NCBI GenBank assembly: GCA_964472395.1
Contig: CAYYMM010000001.1
Coordinates: 60,315 to 124,314, forward strand
Direction of reading: 5' to 3'
Length of the DNA: 64,000 nt
DNA from: CALFER01 sp964472395
GTDB taxonomy: Bacteria; CSSED10-310; CALFER01
Shown here: one piece after another, positions 41,062 to 48,894 of the stretch
Numbering within the stretch: position 1 is the first letter of the stretch
How the letters are laid out: each line of letters opens with the position of its first letter
The notes under the pieces: model-generated
What the model was told of the DNA's origin: nothing
What the model saw: the letters and a program-made list of their open reading frames with translations, nothing else
The model's database searches: none
Position numbers and translations under genes: made by a program

Positions 41062-41463
41062 CATTGCCATCTGCGTACCCGGCGACTGACATCTTCGTGC
41101 ATGGGTCATGCTTCACTTCTGAGGCTGAGTTAGACACACAGCGATACAATTGCAGAAGGGTTTCGGGTAACCGGGGCCATGGAGAGATCCAGCAGGAAGT
41201 TTTCAGAATGGGCAAAAGAGAGGGGACGCCCCCCGGCTGTATCGGACGCTGAGGCAGGATCAGCAATAAAGAAGCAAGACGCGTACGCCATATCTGAGAT
41301 TGTATAGGGCATCGTCATGGATGAAAAACCAGGTGGGTGTCTCGTTAACATTCACAACGCCGTTAACTGTGCGATACCTTCTGGACGAGTGGAACTGTAA
41401 GTGTATGTCAGCAATGCAATCTAACAGTGGTTCATGCGCAACGATTTCTGTCGCAGAGGATAG
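41062..41463. other. Intergenic region between convergent sigma-54 units
   Basis: About 400 bases with no convincing gene. A 42-codon plus-strand frame (41179-41307) has gene-like amino acid content but no ribosome site and no recognised family, so it may be a relic. No terminator was seen for the propeller gene. Confidence 0.4.
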
Positions 41464-41464
41464 G

Positions 41465-41499
41465 AAAAAAAAGTGCCGCTGCTTGCGGAAGCAGCGGCA
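41465..41499 (-). terminator. Terminator of the sensory operon
   Basis: An 11-bp stem (41474-41484 with 41489-41499, loop GCGG) is followed on the minus strand by a run of eight T. It lies about 40 bases after the stop of the binding-protein gene, the last gene of the six-gene operon. Confidence 0.9.
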
Positions 41500-41540
41500 G
41501 TAACGTGGTGTGATCTGAAAGCCGATCGGGGTTGCTTCGG

Positions 41541-42722
41541 CTAAAACTTACGCTTGACTGTCGTCCAATCCTTGATTTCGACGTACTTCCCATCCTTGAT
41601 GATTGTGAAGTACACGGCATCGAATGCCTGGTGGTCCGTCGCCGAAAAATTGAGTTTGGATTCGAGACCGAGATCCACATCTAACATTGAGTCAGCGGTC
41701 GATCGGAAGGATTGCCGTGTGAGATCCTTGCCGGCTTTTTCGAGCACGGCGACGAGTGCTTTAGCGTTGAAGAAGCCCTCGAGGCTCACGAAGTTCGGTT
41801 CATCTTCGGGGAACGACTTTTTAAGCAATGTCCGATACTCAGCGATGGCGGTCTTGTCGCTTTCCGGAGGCGGAACGACCTGGGTAACGATCAGACCGTC
41901 ACTGTCGCGTCCGACACCGAGAAGTTTTGCAAGTTCTTCGGCGCCGACGAACGAAACACTGTGGAAATAAGGATTGAAACTGGACCATTTCGCGGATCGA
42001 ACGAAGGTAGCAGTCGGACCGTAGACTCCGATCATGATGACGGCATCCGGTTTGGCGTTTCGGATGGTCTCGAGTGCCGTGGAGATGTCATTGCTGCCTC
42101 GTTCATACGTCCCGATGGCAACCGGTTTACTGCCCAGTTTTTCCAGAGCGAGTTCGACGCCTTTCAACCCGGCCTGACCGTATGCGTCATTCTGGTGAAA
42201 CACGGCGATGTTCTTGAGTCCGAGATCGTTCCAGAAGTGCCCGATGATACCGGCAGTCTCCTGATAGTAAGAACTGCGGATGTTGAAGATGTTCTTGTTG
42301 ACCGGTTGACGCAGGGATTCGGCTCCGGAAAAGACACCGAAAAGTGGAATTTGTGCAGCATCGATGAGCGGAATGACTTTGACAGTGGTCGGTGTGCCGA
42401 CATAGCTGAACAGCGCAAACACCTTGTCTTCATCAATGAGCTTTTTGGTATTGGTTTCACATGTATCAGGATCATAGTTGTCATTGATGCTGATGACGCG
42501 TATTTTACGGCCGTGTACACCGCCCTTTTCATTGACGCTGTTGAAGTAGGTTTGCGCGCCATGCAGGGTCTGTGTACCGAGGAAACTGGCGTGACCTTCG
42601 AGAGCGAGGGAAGAACCGAGAATGATTTCGGTATCAGTGACCCCCGTTTCAGATCGAACGGCACCGGGTATCAGTACAAGAGCAAGGATTCCACAGAGAT
42701 ATAAAATTGGCCTGTAATACAT
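41541..42722 (-). CDS. LivK-type periplasmic binding protein (Peripla_BP_6)
   Basis: 393 residues. Signal peptide about 1-24. The mature protein starts with TEIILGSSLALEGHASFLGTQTLHGAQTYF, the opening of branched-chain amino acid or amide binding proteins, and continues with GRKIRVISINDNYDPDTCETN and the second lobe (DAVIMIGVYGPTATFVRSAK). No permease or ATPase gene is present in the operon, whose other members are Cache, HAMP, porin and roadblock proteins. It therefore probably presents a ligand to the neighbouring sensors rather than feeding transport. Strong AAGGAGA precedes the ATG. It is the last gene before the terminator. Confidence 0.88.
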   Translation of the reverse strand: MYYRPILYLCGILALVLIPGAVRSETGVTDTEIILGSSLALEGHASFLGTQTLHGAQTYFNSVNEKGGVHGRKIRVISINDNYDPDTCETNTKKLIDEDKVFALFSYVGTPTTVKVIPLIDAAQIPLFGVFSGAESLRQPVNKNIFNIRSSYYQETAGIIGHFWNDLGLKNIAVFHQNDAYGQAGLKGVELALEKLGSKPVAIGTYERGSNDISTALETIRNAKPDAVIMIGVYGPTATFVRSAKWSSFNPYFHSVSFVGAEELAKLLGVGRDSDGLIVTQVVPPPESDKTAIAEYRTLLKKSFPEDEPNFVSLEGFFNAKALVAVLEKAGKDLTRQSFRSTADSMLDVDLGLESKLNFSATDHQAFDAVYFTIIKDGKYVEIKDWTTVKRKF

Positions 42723-42751
42723 GGTGATCTCCTTTCCTGTCCGATGCCTGG

Positions 42752-43654
42752 CTATCGTTTACTCAAACGTTCAATGGCGGACTTCAAACTGATTCGCAAT
42801 CGTTCCAGAACGCCGGCCAGTCTGCCGATCTCATCATTCGATTGGACCATAATGTTTTGATCGACTTCACCATCAGCGAGTTTTGATGCAATCTCCGTCA
42901 GGACTCCGAGTTTCTTGAGGGCGCGATTGACCACAACGAAAATCAGGATGATGGAGAGGACGAGAATGACGGCCATGACAGTGACCAGGGATTTGATGAG
43001 AGCAGTCTGATACTCTGTGATCTTGACGATTGACATGCCGATCCGGAAGCCACCCCATTGCTGTCCTTTGACAAAAATGGGCGAAGACACATCCCACATC
43101 GTCTCCCCGGTATCCCGTTTATAAACCTGACGGAAACCAGGAACGTTGTTCTTCGCGGCAGCGATACCGACCGGATCATTGAAGACGCGCTTGGTGCGGT
43201 TTCCGGTCAGATCCTTCTGGGGATCACCGGTGATCGGCTTCTGGTAGATCGAGTTGTGGGTGGGCACATAGCCGTTGATGTCCGCCGGGACGGCATACTT
43301 GACACTTTCGTCTTTGATGTATTCGTCGATGAAGCTGAGGATGGCCTTGTCGAGATAGGCATCATACTTCGTGTGGTACTTGGCAGGTTCGATTCCCGGT
43401 ATTTTGACGTATTCACGATCCATTGCATCCCCAACCGTCAAGACACCGTTATCGATCGACTCGTCCAGAACCGTTCCAAGGGTTTTTGCCCCGAGCATAC
43501 TCATCATCTTTGCGCGATCCAGCATCAATTCTTCGAGATTCTTCGTTTGCTGACCGATGATGAAGTATCCTCCTCCGCCGATTACGACCAGAAGGCAGAG
43601 ATTGACGATGAGAGCGACCTTGACTCCAATTCGTTCCGTAATAAACCTGAACAT
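42752..43654 (-). CDS. Membrane Cache-HAMP protein lacking a signalling domain
   Basis: 300 residues: transmembrane helix (about 11-33), extracytoplasmic Cache-like domain (about 35-215) with NGYVPTHNSIYQKPITGD and NRTKRVFNDPVG, a second helix (about 222-244) and a HAMP domain (about 245-298), then the stop. Chemoreceptors with this sensor domain normally continue into a methyl-accepting coiled coil of 200 or more residues; here nothing follows, and the next gene is 29 bases away with its own strong ribosome site. The output must go through another protein, perhaps the roadblock proteins of the same operon. A secreted paralogue is encoded just upstream. Confidence 0.87.
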   Translation of the reverse strand: MFRFITERIGVKVALIVNLCLLVVIGGGGYFIIGQQTKNLEELMLDRAKMMSMLGAKTLGTVLDESIDNGVLTVGDAMDREYVKIPGIEPAKYHTKYDAYLDKAILSFIDEYIKDESVKYAVPADINGYVPTHNSIYQKPITGDPQKDLTGNRTKRVFNDPVGIAAAKNNVPGFRQVYKRDTGETMWDVSSPIFVKGQQWGGFRIGMSIVKITEYQTALIKSLVTVMAVILVLSIILIFVVVNRALKKLGVLTEIASKLADGEVDQNIMVQSNDEIGRLAGVLERLRISLKSAIERLSKR

Positions 43655-43704
43655 ATTATCCCTCCGTTTTCATGGATGTCATTTCGAATCTGACACCATG
43701 GTTC

Positions 43705-44307
43705 TTACGGCTTGTACCCGATTCGAATGGCGCCCCAATGCTGATTCCGAATCATGATCGGAACAGACAGATCCGCCATCTGCTCGCCAGTCTCCCGGTT
43801 GTATTTCTGCAGAATGTAAGGTTCTGTGTTTTTGGCCGCTGCAAGGCCAGTGCGATCATTGAACAGGCGTTTCGTTCGATTTCCGACCAGATCCTTGTCT
43901 TTGTCTCCTGTCAATGGTTGTGAATACTTGGTGTTGTGTGTCGGGACATACCCATTTTTGTCGGTTGCGACGACAAAGACCAGTTTGTCACTCTTGTCGA
44001 GATACCGATCGAGAATCACTTGAATCGATTCATCGAGGTATTTATCGTACTGCGTGTTGAATTTCTGGGGTGTTGTTCCCGGGATGGGAATGTAGAAGGT
44101 ATCGAACAGTTGGCCGAGTGACAGCTTTCCTGACGTGATGAGGAGTTCCATCTGATCGATGACTTCCTTCCGGCATTCTTCGGCCCAAGTTTTCACCTGG
44201 AGATCAAACCCTTTCAACTCAGCGACCTGCGCATGCGAAACAGGAATCGAGCTTGTGACCGCGAGCGCGATCACCAGCAGTAGTGTTCCTTTTCCGTTTG
44301 ATCTCAT
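43705..44307 (-). CDS. Secreted stand-alone Cache-domain protein
   Basis: 200 residues: a signal peptide (about 1-26, end SHA) and a single Cache-like domain, with no membrane helix after cleavage. It is paralogous to the sensor region of the 42752-43654 protein: NGYVPTHNTKYSQPLTGD, NRTKRLFNDRTGLAAAKN and YNRETGEQMADLSVPI match segment by segment. It could act as a soluble co-sensor in the periplasm or form a heterodimer with the membrane protein. GGAGGTGATTC precedes the ATG. Function unproven. Confidence 0.85.
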   Translation of the reverse strand: MRSNGKGTLLLVIALAVTSSIPVSHAQVAELKGFDLQVKTWAEECRKEVIDQMELLITSGKLSLGQLFDTFYIPIPGTTPQKFNTQYDKYLDESIQVILDRYLDKSDKLVFVVATDKNGYVPTHNTKYSQPLTGDKDKDLVGNRTKRLFNDRTGLAAAKNTEPYILQKYNRETGEQMADLSVPIMIRNQHWGAIRIGYKP

Positions 44308-44345
44308 GAATCACCTCCGTTTCGGAATCCGTGCGGATTCCCGGA

Positions 44346-45362
44346 CTAGAAGCTGAACTGGGCCTGAATGACCAGTTCATCGTTATCGATACTGTCGCCT
44401 TCTTCCATCTTGAAGATGTAATTGACAAAGAACTTGGTGTTGATGCTCGCGATGGAGTAATTGAATCCGGCGGTGAAGTAATCCATGGCGTCATCATCTG
44501 AATCGGTGTTGGGGTCGAAGGCTTCATAACGGCCTAAAAACTCCCATGCCGGATTCAGGATGTAGGAGCCCTGAACCATGTAGGCCATACTGTCGATCGA
44601 ATCGGTTGCCGCATAGTCCACGCTTCCCATGACATATTCGGCCGCGAAGTGGAATTTCGTATGCAGCCAATCCCAGTTGAATCCGAATCGGCTCACATCG
44701 AAATCTTCATCTTCGACACTGTCGTAAGCCTGTCCCAGCCAGCCGAACAACCCGAACTTCATCTGTTTGAGGGGTTTGATGTCGACCCGCGCCAGAAAAT
44801 CCTTGGCATCGTTGTTATCGCCCCAGTCATCACCCTTGAGCGTGGTTGAACCGGGATCGGTCTGATAGCCGTTGAAGACACCGAAAGAGAAATCGACGAG
44901 CGGCAGGGTTGTGGTGGACTGCATACCGGTTTGACGCCACATTGCAAACTTTGAAGTGGTGAACGGGTAATTGACGAAATCCAGTTTCGCAGTCGACAGC
45001 GGCATGTACAGTGTGAAACTGGGGACAAAACGACCGATGGAGAGCTGGGTTTTGGGGATGTAATTGAGATTGAGACGGGTATCGAGAATGTACGGAGTGG
45101 CGGCGCCGTCGCCCTGAACGAAAAAGGTGACCTTGTCCGGAACGAGCGTGCCGGAAAGAATCAGACGGGCTCGTTTGAGTTTGAATTGTGAGGCGAGCGC
45201 ATCGTCCTCATACCAGGTGAACGTGGATTGATAGACTCCGCCGAGTTTTAATGTGCCGAAACCGATCTTGACAGTCTCTTCCTCCGCCCTGGCGATCGAC
45301 AATCCCCCTGCGATCAGCGATACGAACAGTAGTGTGATAACCAGTTGACTCGTATGTCTCAT
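44346..45362 (-). CDS. Outer-membrane porin (OprP/OprO-like)
   Basis: 338 residues from ATG 45362, with AGGAGG five bases upstream; the longer frame to 45401 adds residues before the signal peptide (about 1-27, end ARA). The mature protein is built of alternating polar/hydrophobic strands, starts with LKLGGVYQSTFTWYEDD, contains QLSIGRFVPSFTLYMP, and ends in Phe (IQAQFSF), the usual C-terminal signature of beta-barrels. It resembles phosphate-selective porins of the O/P type; the solute is not known. It is the third gene of the sensory operon. Confidence 0.83.
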   Translation of the reverse strand: MRHTSQLVITLLFVSLIAGGLSIARAEEETVKIGFGTLKLGGVYQSTFTWYEDDALASQFKLKRARLILSGTLVPDKVTFFVQGDGAATPYILDTRLNLNYIPKTQLSIGRFVPSFTLYMPLSTAKLDFVNYPFTTSKFAMWRQTGMQSTTTLPLVDFSFGVFNGYQTDPGSTTLKGDDWGDNNDAKDFLARVDIKPLKQMKFGLFGWLGQAYDSVEDEDFDVSRFGFNWDWLHTKFHFAAEYVMGSVDYAATDSIDSMAYMVQGSYILNPAWEFLGRYEAFDPNTDSDDDAMDYFTAGFNYSIASINTKFFVNYIFKMEEGDSIDNDELVIQAQFSF

Positions 45363-45407
45363 TGTCTCCTCCTTTGCATGAAAATGCTTCTGCATGGACA
45401 CGAGTGT

Positions 45408-46085
45408 TTACTCAATGATTTTCGAAATCTCATCGAAGAACTTCTTCTCCTGAGACTTGTCTCCGATCTGAGCGGCCATGAGATTCGCCAGATCACGCAG
45501 ACGATTCTTTGCTGGTGGGCCTTTTGAGAGCCAGTCTGAGACGGTTTCCTGGAGCACGAGATTGGCGATTGGTCCGATGGAGCGGGCAAGGCAGACTTTC
45601 ATGCGGTCGAGAACCGGGGCAAGCGCGCCTTCCTTAATGACTTTGGTCGGATCGACCAGTTCTTTCGCCGGTTCCCGTGTTTGGGCTGCCGGCGCCACCG
45701 TCGGGATTCCCCGTGTAACCTGTTCCTGAGGGGATTTCCGCTGTTGCTCAATAGCTGCCTTGACTTCAGGGACCATCATGCTGGCTGTCATGTTGATGAA
45801 CGGATAGTTCGCCGTCGGTTCGCAAATGATGATGAACGAGCAGTCTGCATCGACACGTTTCACGATCATCAACGATTCTTCATACTTGATTTCATAACCA
45901 CTCACGGACAGACCGGACGAATCACCCATTTTAAAAATTCGGGTCAGTACCCCGCCGATCTGTCGTAATGCTTCATCCCGAAACATGGACGGCAGATTCG
46001 ATCCGGTTACTCCGAGATTGCCGGCGTAAACGAACGCTCCGAGAATCCCCGGGACCATTTTGAGTTCATTCAACAATGTATCCAT
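45408..46085 (-). CDS. Roadblock/LC7-type protein with C-terminal helical domain
   Basis: 225 residues. The N-terminal 110 residues are a roadblock/LC7 fold (LLNELKMVPGILGAFVYAG, SLMIVKRVDADCSFIIICEP). A Pro/Ala linker (about 118-140) joins a C-terminal helical domain (VLDRMKVCLARSIGPIANLVLQETV) of a kind found in other bacterial signalling proteins. Roadblock proteins act as GAPs or scaffolds for MglA-type GTPases, and one such GTPase is encoded 2.2 kb away. GGAGG is five to six bases before the ATG. Confidence 0.82.
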   Translation of the reverse strand: MDTLLNELKMVPGILGAFVYAGNLGVTGSNLPSMFRDEALRQIGGVLTRIFKMGDSSGLSVSGYEIKYEESLMIVKRVDADCSFIIICEPTANYPFINMTASMMVPEVKAAIEQQRKSPQEQVTRGIPTVAPAAQTREPAKELVDPTKVIKEGALAPVLDRMKVCLARSIGPIANLVLQETVSDWLSKGPPAKNRLRDLANLMAAQIGDKSQEKKFFDEISKIIE

Positions 46086-46098
46086 GGCATCCTCCGTT

Positions 46099-46440
46099 TC
46101 ACGTCGTGGAAATACGGTTCAGGACCGGTTTGATGCTGTCAATGATCATCGTGGGAGATACGGTCGAACCGATTTCGATTCCGAGTATGAATTTCGGGCC
46201 GTTCAGTACGACGAGTTTTTCGCCCCCACTCTGATTCATGATCACATAGTTCGGGCCGTTGAACCCCATGAGTGTTCGCATCTGTTCGGTAGACATCCCG
46301 ACAAACAAGATGAGATTACCGAACTGATCTCCCTTGACACCCTGCTTGCTCACGATAGTTCCATCGCGTGAGGCGATCACGAGTTTTGTGATGCCGTTTA
46401 TCGCGCTGATGGATTCGACGAGCTGTTCTACCTTGGACAT
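46099..46440 (-). CDS. Roadblock/LC7 (MglB-like) protein
   Basis: 113 residues from ATG 46440, with GGAGG seven bases upstream; the longer frame crosses the 5' leader. It is a single roadblock domain: VEQLVESISAINGITKLVIASRDGTIVSK, then STEQMRTLMGFN and the last strand KFILGIEIGSTVSP. MglB proteins of this fold stimulate GTP hydrolysis by MglA. It is the first gene of the six-gene operon and lies behind the sigma-54 promoter at 46519-46535. Confidence 0.87.
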   Translation of the reverse strand: MSKVEQLVESISAINGITKLVIASRDGTIVSKQGVKGDQFGNLILFVGMSTEQMRTLMGFNGPNYVIMNQSGGEKLVVLNGPKFILGIEIGSTVSPTMIIDSIKPVLNRISTT

Positions 46441-46518
46441 CTTGCGCCTCCTTCCATGCGTCTTGCCCGATCCGTTTCTCCATGGGATCGAAATCAAGAA
46501 GCCGCTGAAGAGACGTCT

Positions 46519-46535
46519 TGCAAAGACAACGCCAA
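46519..46535 (-). promoter_or_regulatory. Sigma-54 promoter of the sensory operon
   Basis: On the minus strand TTGGCGTTGTCTTTGCA matches 10 of 13 consensus positions with exact GG-N10-GC spacing. Expected transcript start near 46508, about 68 bases before ATG 46440. Confidence 0.78.
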
Positions 46536-46659
46536 CTGATGGAGCGATACCACTCGGTGTCCTCTAGCCTTCCGGTGATGCAAGCGATGTCATGATATCG
46601 CAGATGACATAAAAAAAACAGGTTCTATTCCCGAAACCAATCTGTTCGTAAAAGATCGA

Positions 46660-46709
46660 TTCAATTTGAACAGTCAGCCCAATTTGATCGGTTTACATTG
46701 AACATTCAA
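46660..46709. promoter_or_regulatory. Candidate activator sites between divergent sigma-54 promoters
   Basis: Two palindromes, TTCAATTTGAA (46660-46670) and TTGAACATTCAA (46698-46709), lie between the promoter at 46519-46535 and that at 46754-46770. The TTCAA half-site recurs in the inverted repeat at 39451. Confidence 0.4.
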
Positions 46710-46753
46710 GGATCACTCGATCTCTGGATGCACGCTTTCCGAAAGGTATGCTC

Positions 46754-46770
46754 AAGGCACGCAATTTGCT
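46754..46770 (+). promoter_or_regulatory. Sigma-54 promoter of receiver-only regulator gene
   Basis: AAGGCACGCAATTTGCT has an intact GGCACG and TTGCT with exact GG-N10-GC spacing (11 of 13). It implies a transcript start near 46782 and so excludes the ATG at 46748 as the start of the gene. Confidence 0.8.
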
Positions 46771-46801
46771 AGTAGGTTCTTCATGGTTCTGGAGTAACAG
46801 G

Positions 46802-47185
46802 ATGCTCATGAAAACAATCCTAATCGTTGATGATGAAAAACCCTTCGTGATGAGTCTCCGGGATGGTCTGGATATCAATCTGAAGGATACCCGGATCTGC
46901 ATCTCCAGCAGCGGCCGGGACGCGATTCGTGAAATGAAATCGCAAGCGATCGATCTGCTCCTGCTGGATCTTCATATGCCCGATATCGACGGGTATGGCG
47001 TCCTGAAAAACATGAAGAAATGCAACATGAACATCCCGGTCATCATCATGTCGGCATACGGTTCCGGAGCGAAGGCTACAGCTGAAGCACTGTACCCGAT
47101 TGTCCGGTTTCTGGAAAAGCCACTCGACTTCAATGAACTCCTGGCTATCATCGAAACAGTATTGATTCCAGCCGACGCTCAATAA
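46802..47185 (+). CDS. Receiver-only (CheY-like) response regulator
   Basis: 127 residues from ATG 46802, with GGAG seven bases upstream; ATG 46808 (MKTILIVDDEKPF) is equally possible. Single receiver domain: IVDDEK, phosphoacceptor in LLLDLHMPDIDG, VIIMSAYG and the conserved Lys in FLEKPLDF. It has no output domain. It is divergent from the sensory operon with a sigma-54 promoter of its own, so it is probably expressed with it and may carry the signal to the kinases or to the roadblock/MglA proteins. Confidence 0.88.
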   Translation: MLMKTILIVDDEKPFVMSLRDGLDINLKDTRICISSSGRDAIREMKSQAIDLLLLDLHMPDIDGYGVLKNMKKCNMNIPVIIMSAYGSGAKATAEALYPIVRFLEKPLDFNELLAIIETVLIPADAQ

Positions 47186-47205
47186 AGATCGTTCGAGTTG
47201 CGGGG

Positions 47206-47706
47206 TCAATAATCCATGAGACTGTCCATGAGATTATTCAGTTTGTCTTTGTCGATCACTGTGTCCTGATTGTTGATGCTGTACCTGAAATCCGGATCGA
47301 GGGGCTCCCCCGAGTCCAGGAATTCGTTCAACCCTTCCAGTTCGTTCGAGTTCTTTTTTTCTGGTGCAGGGGTGTGTTCCGGCTGGACAGCCGGTTCGAT
47401 GGCCTTCTTGACGGCTGAACGGGTACGGATGATGATTCTGCTCAGCTCTTTTTGAAATGGACTCCGTTTTGAAGGCGGCAGTTGAGACAGCAGTTTGACG
47501 GTGAGGTGAAAATGCTTTGCCGAGAGATGAATTTTCAGGGCCTGGAGAAGATGGTCGAGTGCATGGACCGGGTCTCCTGATTCGATCGCAACCTCGGATA
47601 ACATGATGTGCAACCGGAAATCCGCCTGTCTGTCCGCTGAAAGATGGTCCCACCGAGGATCCTTGGCCACAATCAATCGCTCCTGTATAATCGTCTGAAA
47701 TAGCAT
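47206..47706 (-). CDS. Small helical (TPR-like) protein of the MglA operon
   Basis: 166 residues, predicted mostly helical. The first 100 residues have a TPR-like pattern (LHIMLSEVAIESGDPVHALDHLLQALKIHLSAK) and are followed by a basic patch, a Pro-rich linker and an acidic C-terminal segment (NELEGLNEFLDSGEPLDPDF). I do not recognise a family. It is the last gene of the minus-strand operon that begins with the Hpt-like gene at 49854, and it converges with the receiver-only regulator gene. Confidence 0.65.
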   Translation of the reverse strand: MLFQTIIQERLIVAKDPRWDHLSADRQADFRLHIMLSEVAIESGDPVHALDHLLQALKIHLSAKHFHLTVKLLSQLPPSKRSPFQKELSRIIIRTRSAVKKAIEPAVQPEHTPAPEKKNSNELEGLNEFLDSGEPLDPDFRYSINNQDTVIDKDKLNNLMDSLMDY

Positions 47707-47725
47707 GTATTCTCGAATACAGGCA

Positions 47726-48256
47726 TCAGGACATGGCTTTCAATGCCTTGGCCCGACGTTCAATAAACTTTTTCCAGACGGTTTCGAATATCTCCATACC
47801 TTCGTCCGAGTGTTTCGTCAGCCGCTCACGGAAATTCGCACGTGCATCCTTTAACTTTGCCTGCAACCGAGTCTCGATGTCCCCGAACTGAATTCCCTCG
47901 TCGATTTCCCTCGAGTTGTACAACAGCAGCTCCGACACCATCAATTTGGCGGTTTCTTCGAGTTTCATTTTATTCGCTGCCGTCTGAGAGCTTCGGGCCA
48001 TTCGAAAACCCGGTTTGAACCGAATCCGCACCTTGGGAGGAATCTTGATCGGCTCGCCTGTGCGCGGATTCCGCCCGATTCGCTTGCTCGTCTGACTCGG
48101 CACAAAGGTACCTAGACCATGGAGACGGAGCGAGACCAGTTGTTCCATTTGTCCCGAAACAATATCGATCAACTCGTCGATTACCTGTTTGACCTGTCTG
48201 GGATGAATGTTATGTCTGGTTGAAATCATGTCGATGATGTCTTTCTGAGTAAGCAT
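47726..48256 (-). CDS. HU/IHF-family DNA-binding protein with C-terminal extension
   Basis: 176 residues from ATG 48256, with AAGGAGG eight bases upstream. Residues 1-92 are a complete HU/IHF domain: QKDIIDMISTRHNIHPRQVK, LRLHGLGTF, and the DNA-bending arm IGRNPRTGEPIKIPPKVRIRFKPG with Pro at the tip. The remaining 85 residues are a charged helical extension (QAKLKDARANFRERLTKHS) absent from ordinary HU/IHF. IHF bends DNA between activator sites and sigma-54 promoters, which would suit this locus. It lies between the mglA-like gene and the small helical protein gene. Confidence 0.85.
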   Translation of the reverse strand: MLTQKDIIDMISTRHNIHPRQVKQVIDELIDIVSGQMEQLVSLRLHGLGTFVPSQTSKRIGRNPRTGEPIKIPPKVRIRFKPGFRMARSSQTAANKMKLEETAKLMVSELLLYNSREIDEGIQFGDIETRLQAKLKDARANFRERLTKHSDEGMEIFETVWKKFIERRAKALKAMS

Positions 48257-48272
48257 GGAAAAAGCCTCCTTC

Positions 48273-48878
48273 TCAATTCGACACATTGATGCCGAGTTCT
48301 TTTTGGACCTGTTCGAGAACCATGCGGGTGATTTTCTGAAAAGTCTCCACCACGCCGATCCCCTCCATCGCGACGGCTTCGAAATCAGGAACCTTGATAT
48401 AATTCAATTCCTTGCGCATTTCCGCGACGGACATCGCAGACGGAAGATCTCGCTTGTTGTACTGCAGGACCAATGGGATCTTACGGACATCCAAACGATA
48501 GAGCTTCAGATTTTGGATTAGATCATCAAAGCTTTCTTCGTTGGCCGCTCGACGAGCCGGATGCGAATCCGCCACGAACACTACACCATCGACCCCGTTG
48601 AGGATGATTCGGCGGCTTTCTGCGTAAAATACCTGCCCGGGGACCGTGAAGAGATGAAATCGCAGATCGAAACCGCCGACTTTCTTCAGCGCCATCGGCA
48701 GAAAATCGAAAAAGAGAGTCCGATCGGTTTCTGTCGCGAGAGACACCAGGTTGCCGCGATACTGAGGGTGTGCTTTACGGTGAATGAATTGCATGTTCGT
48801 TGTCTTGCCGCCCAGTCCAGGCCCGTAGAACACGATCTTTGCGATGATCTCTTTTTCCTTGATTCCTACCTTCGGCAT
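48273..48878 (-). CDS. MglA-family small Ras-like GTPase
   Basis: 201 residues, similar to Myxococcus MglA along its length. P-loop GPGLGGKTTN, switch region TETDRTLFFDFLP, PGQ of switch II in TVPGQVFYAESRR, GVDGVVFVADS and the guanine motif QYNKRDLP are all intact, so it should bind and hydrolyse GTP. MglA proteins set cell polarity and control gliding or type IV pili, with roadblock (MglB) proteins as GAPs; two such proteins are encoded at 45408-46440. GGAGG precedes ATG 48878. It is the second gene of the operon. Confidence 0.93.
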   Translation of the reverse strand: MPKVGIKEKEIIAKIVFYGPGLGGKTTNMQFIHRKAHPQYRGNLVSLATETDRTLFFDFLPMALKKVGGFDLRFHLFTVPGQVFYAESRRIILNGVDGVVFVADSHPARRAANEESFDDLIQNLKLYRLDVRKIPLVLQYNKRDLPSAMSVAEMRKELNYIKVPDFEAVAMEGIGVVETFQKITRMVLEQVQKELGINVSN

Positions 48879-48894
48879 GAATATCCCTCCGGGT

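Noticed and set aside
41179..41307. 42-codon plus-strand open frame
   Set aside because: Plausible composition but no ribosome site, family or conserved context; may be a relic or chance.
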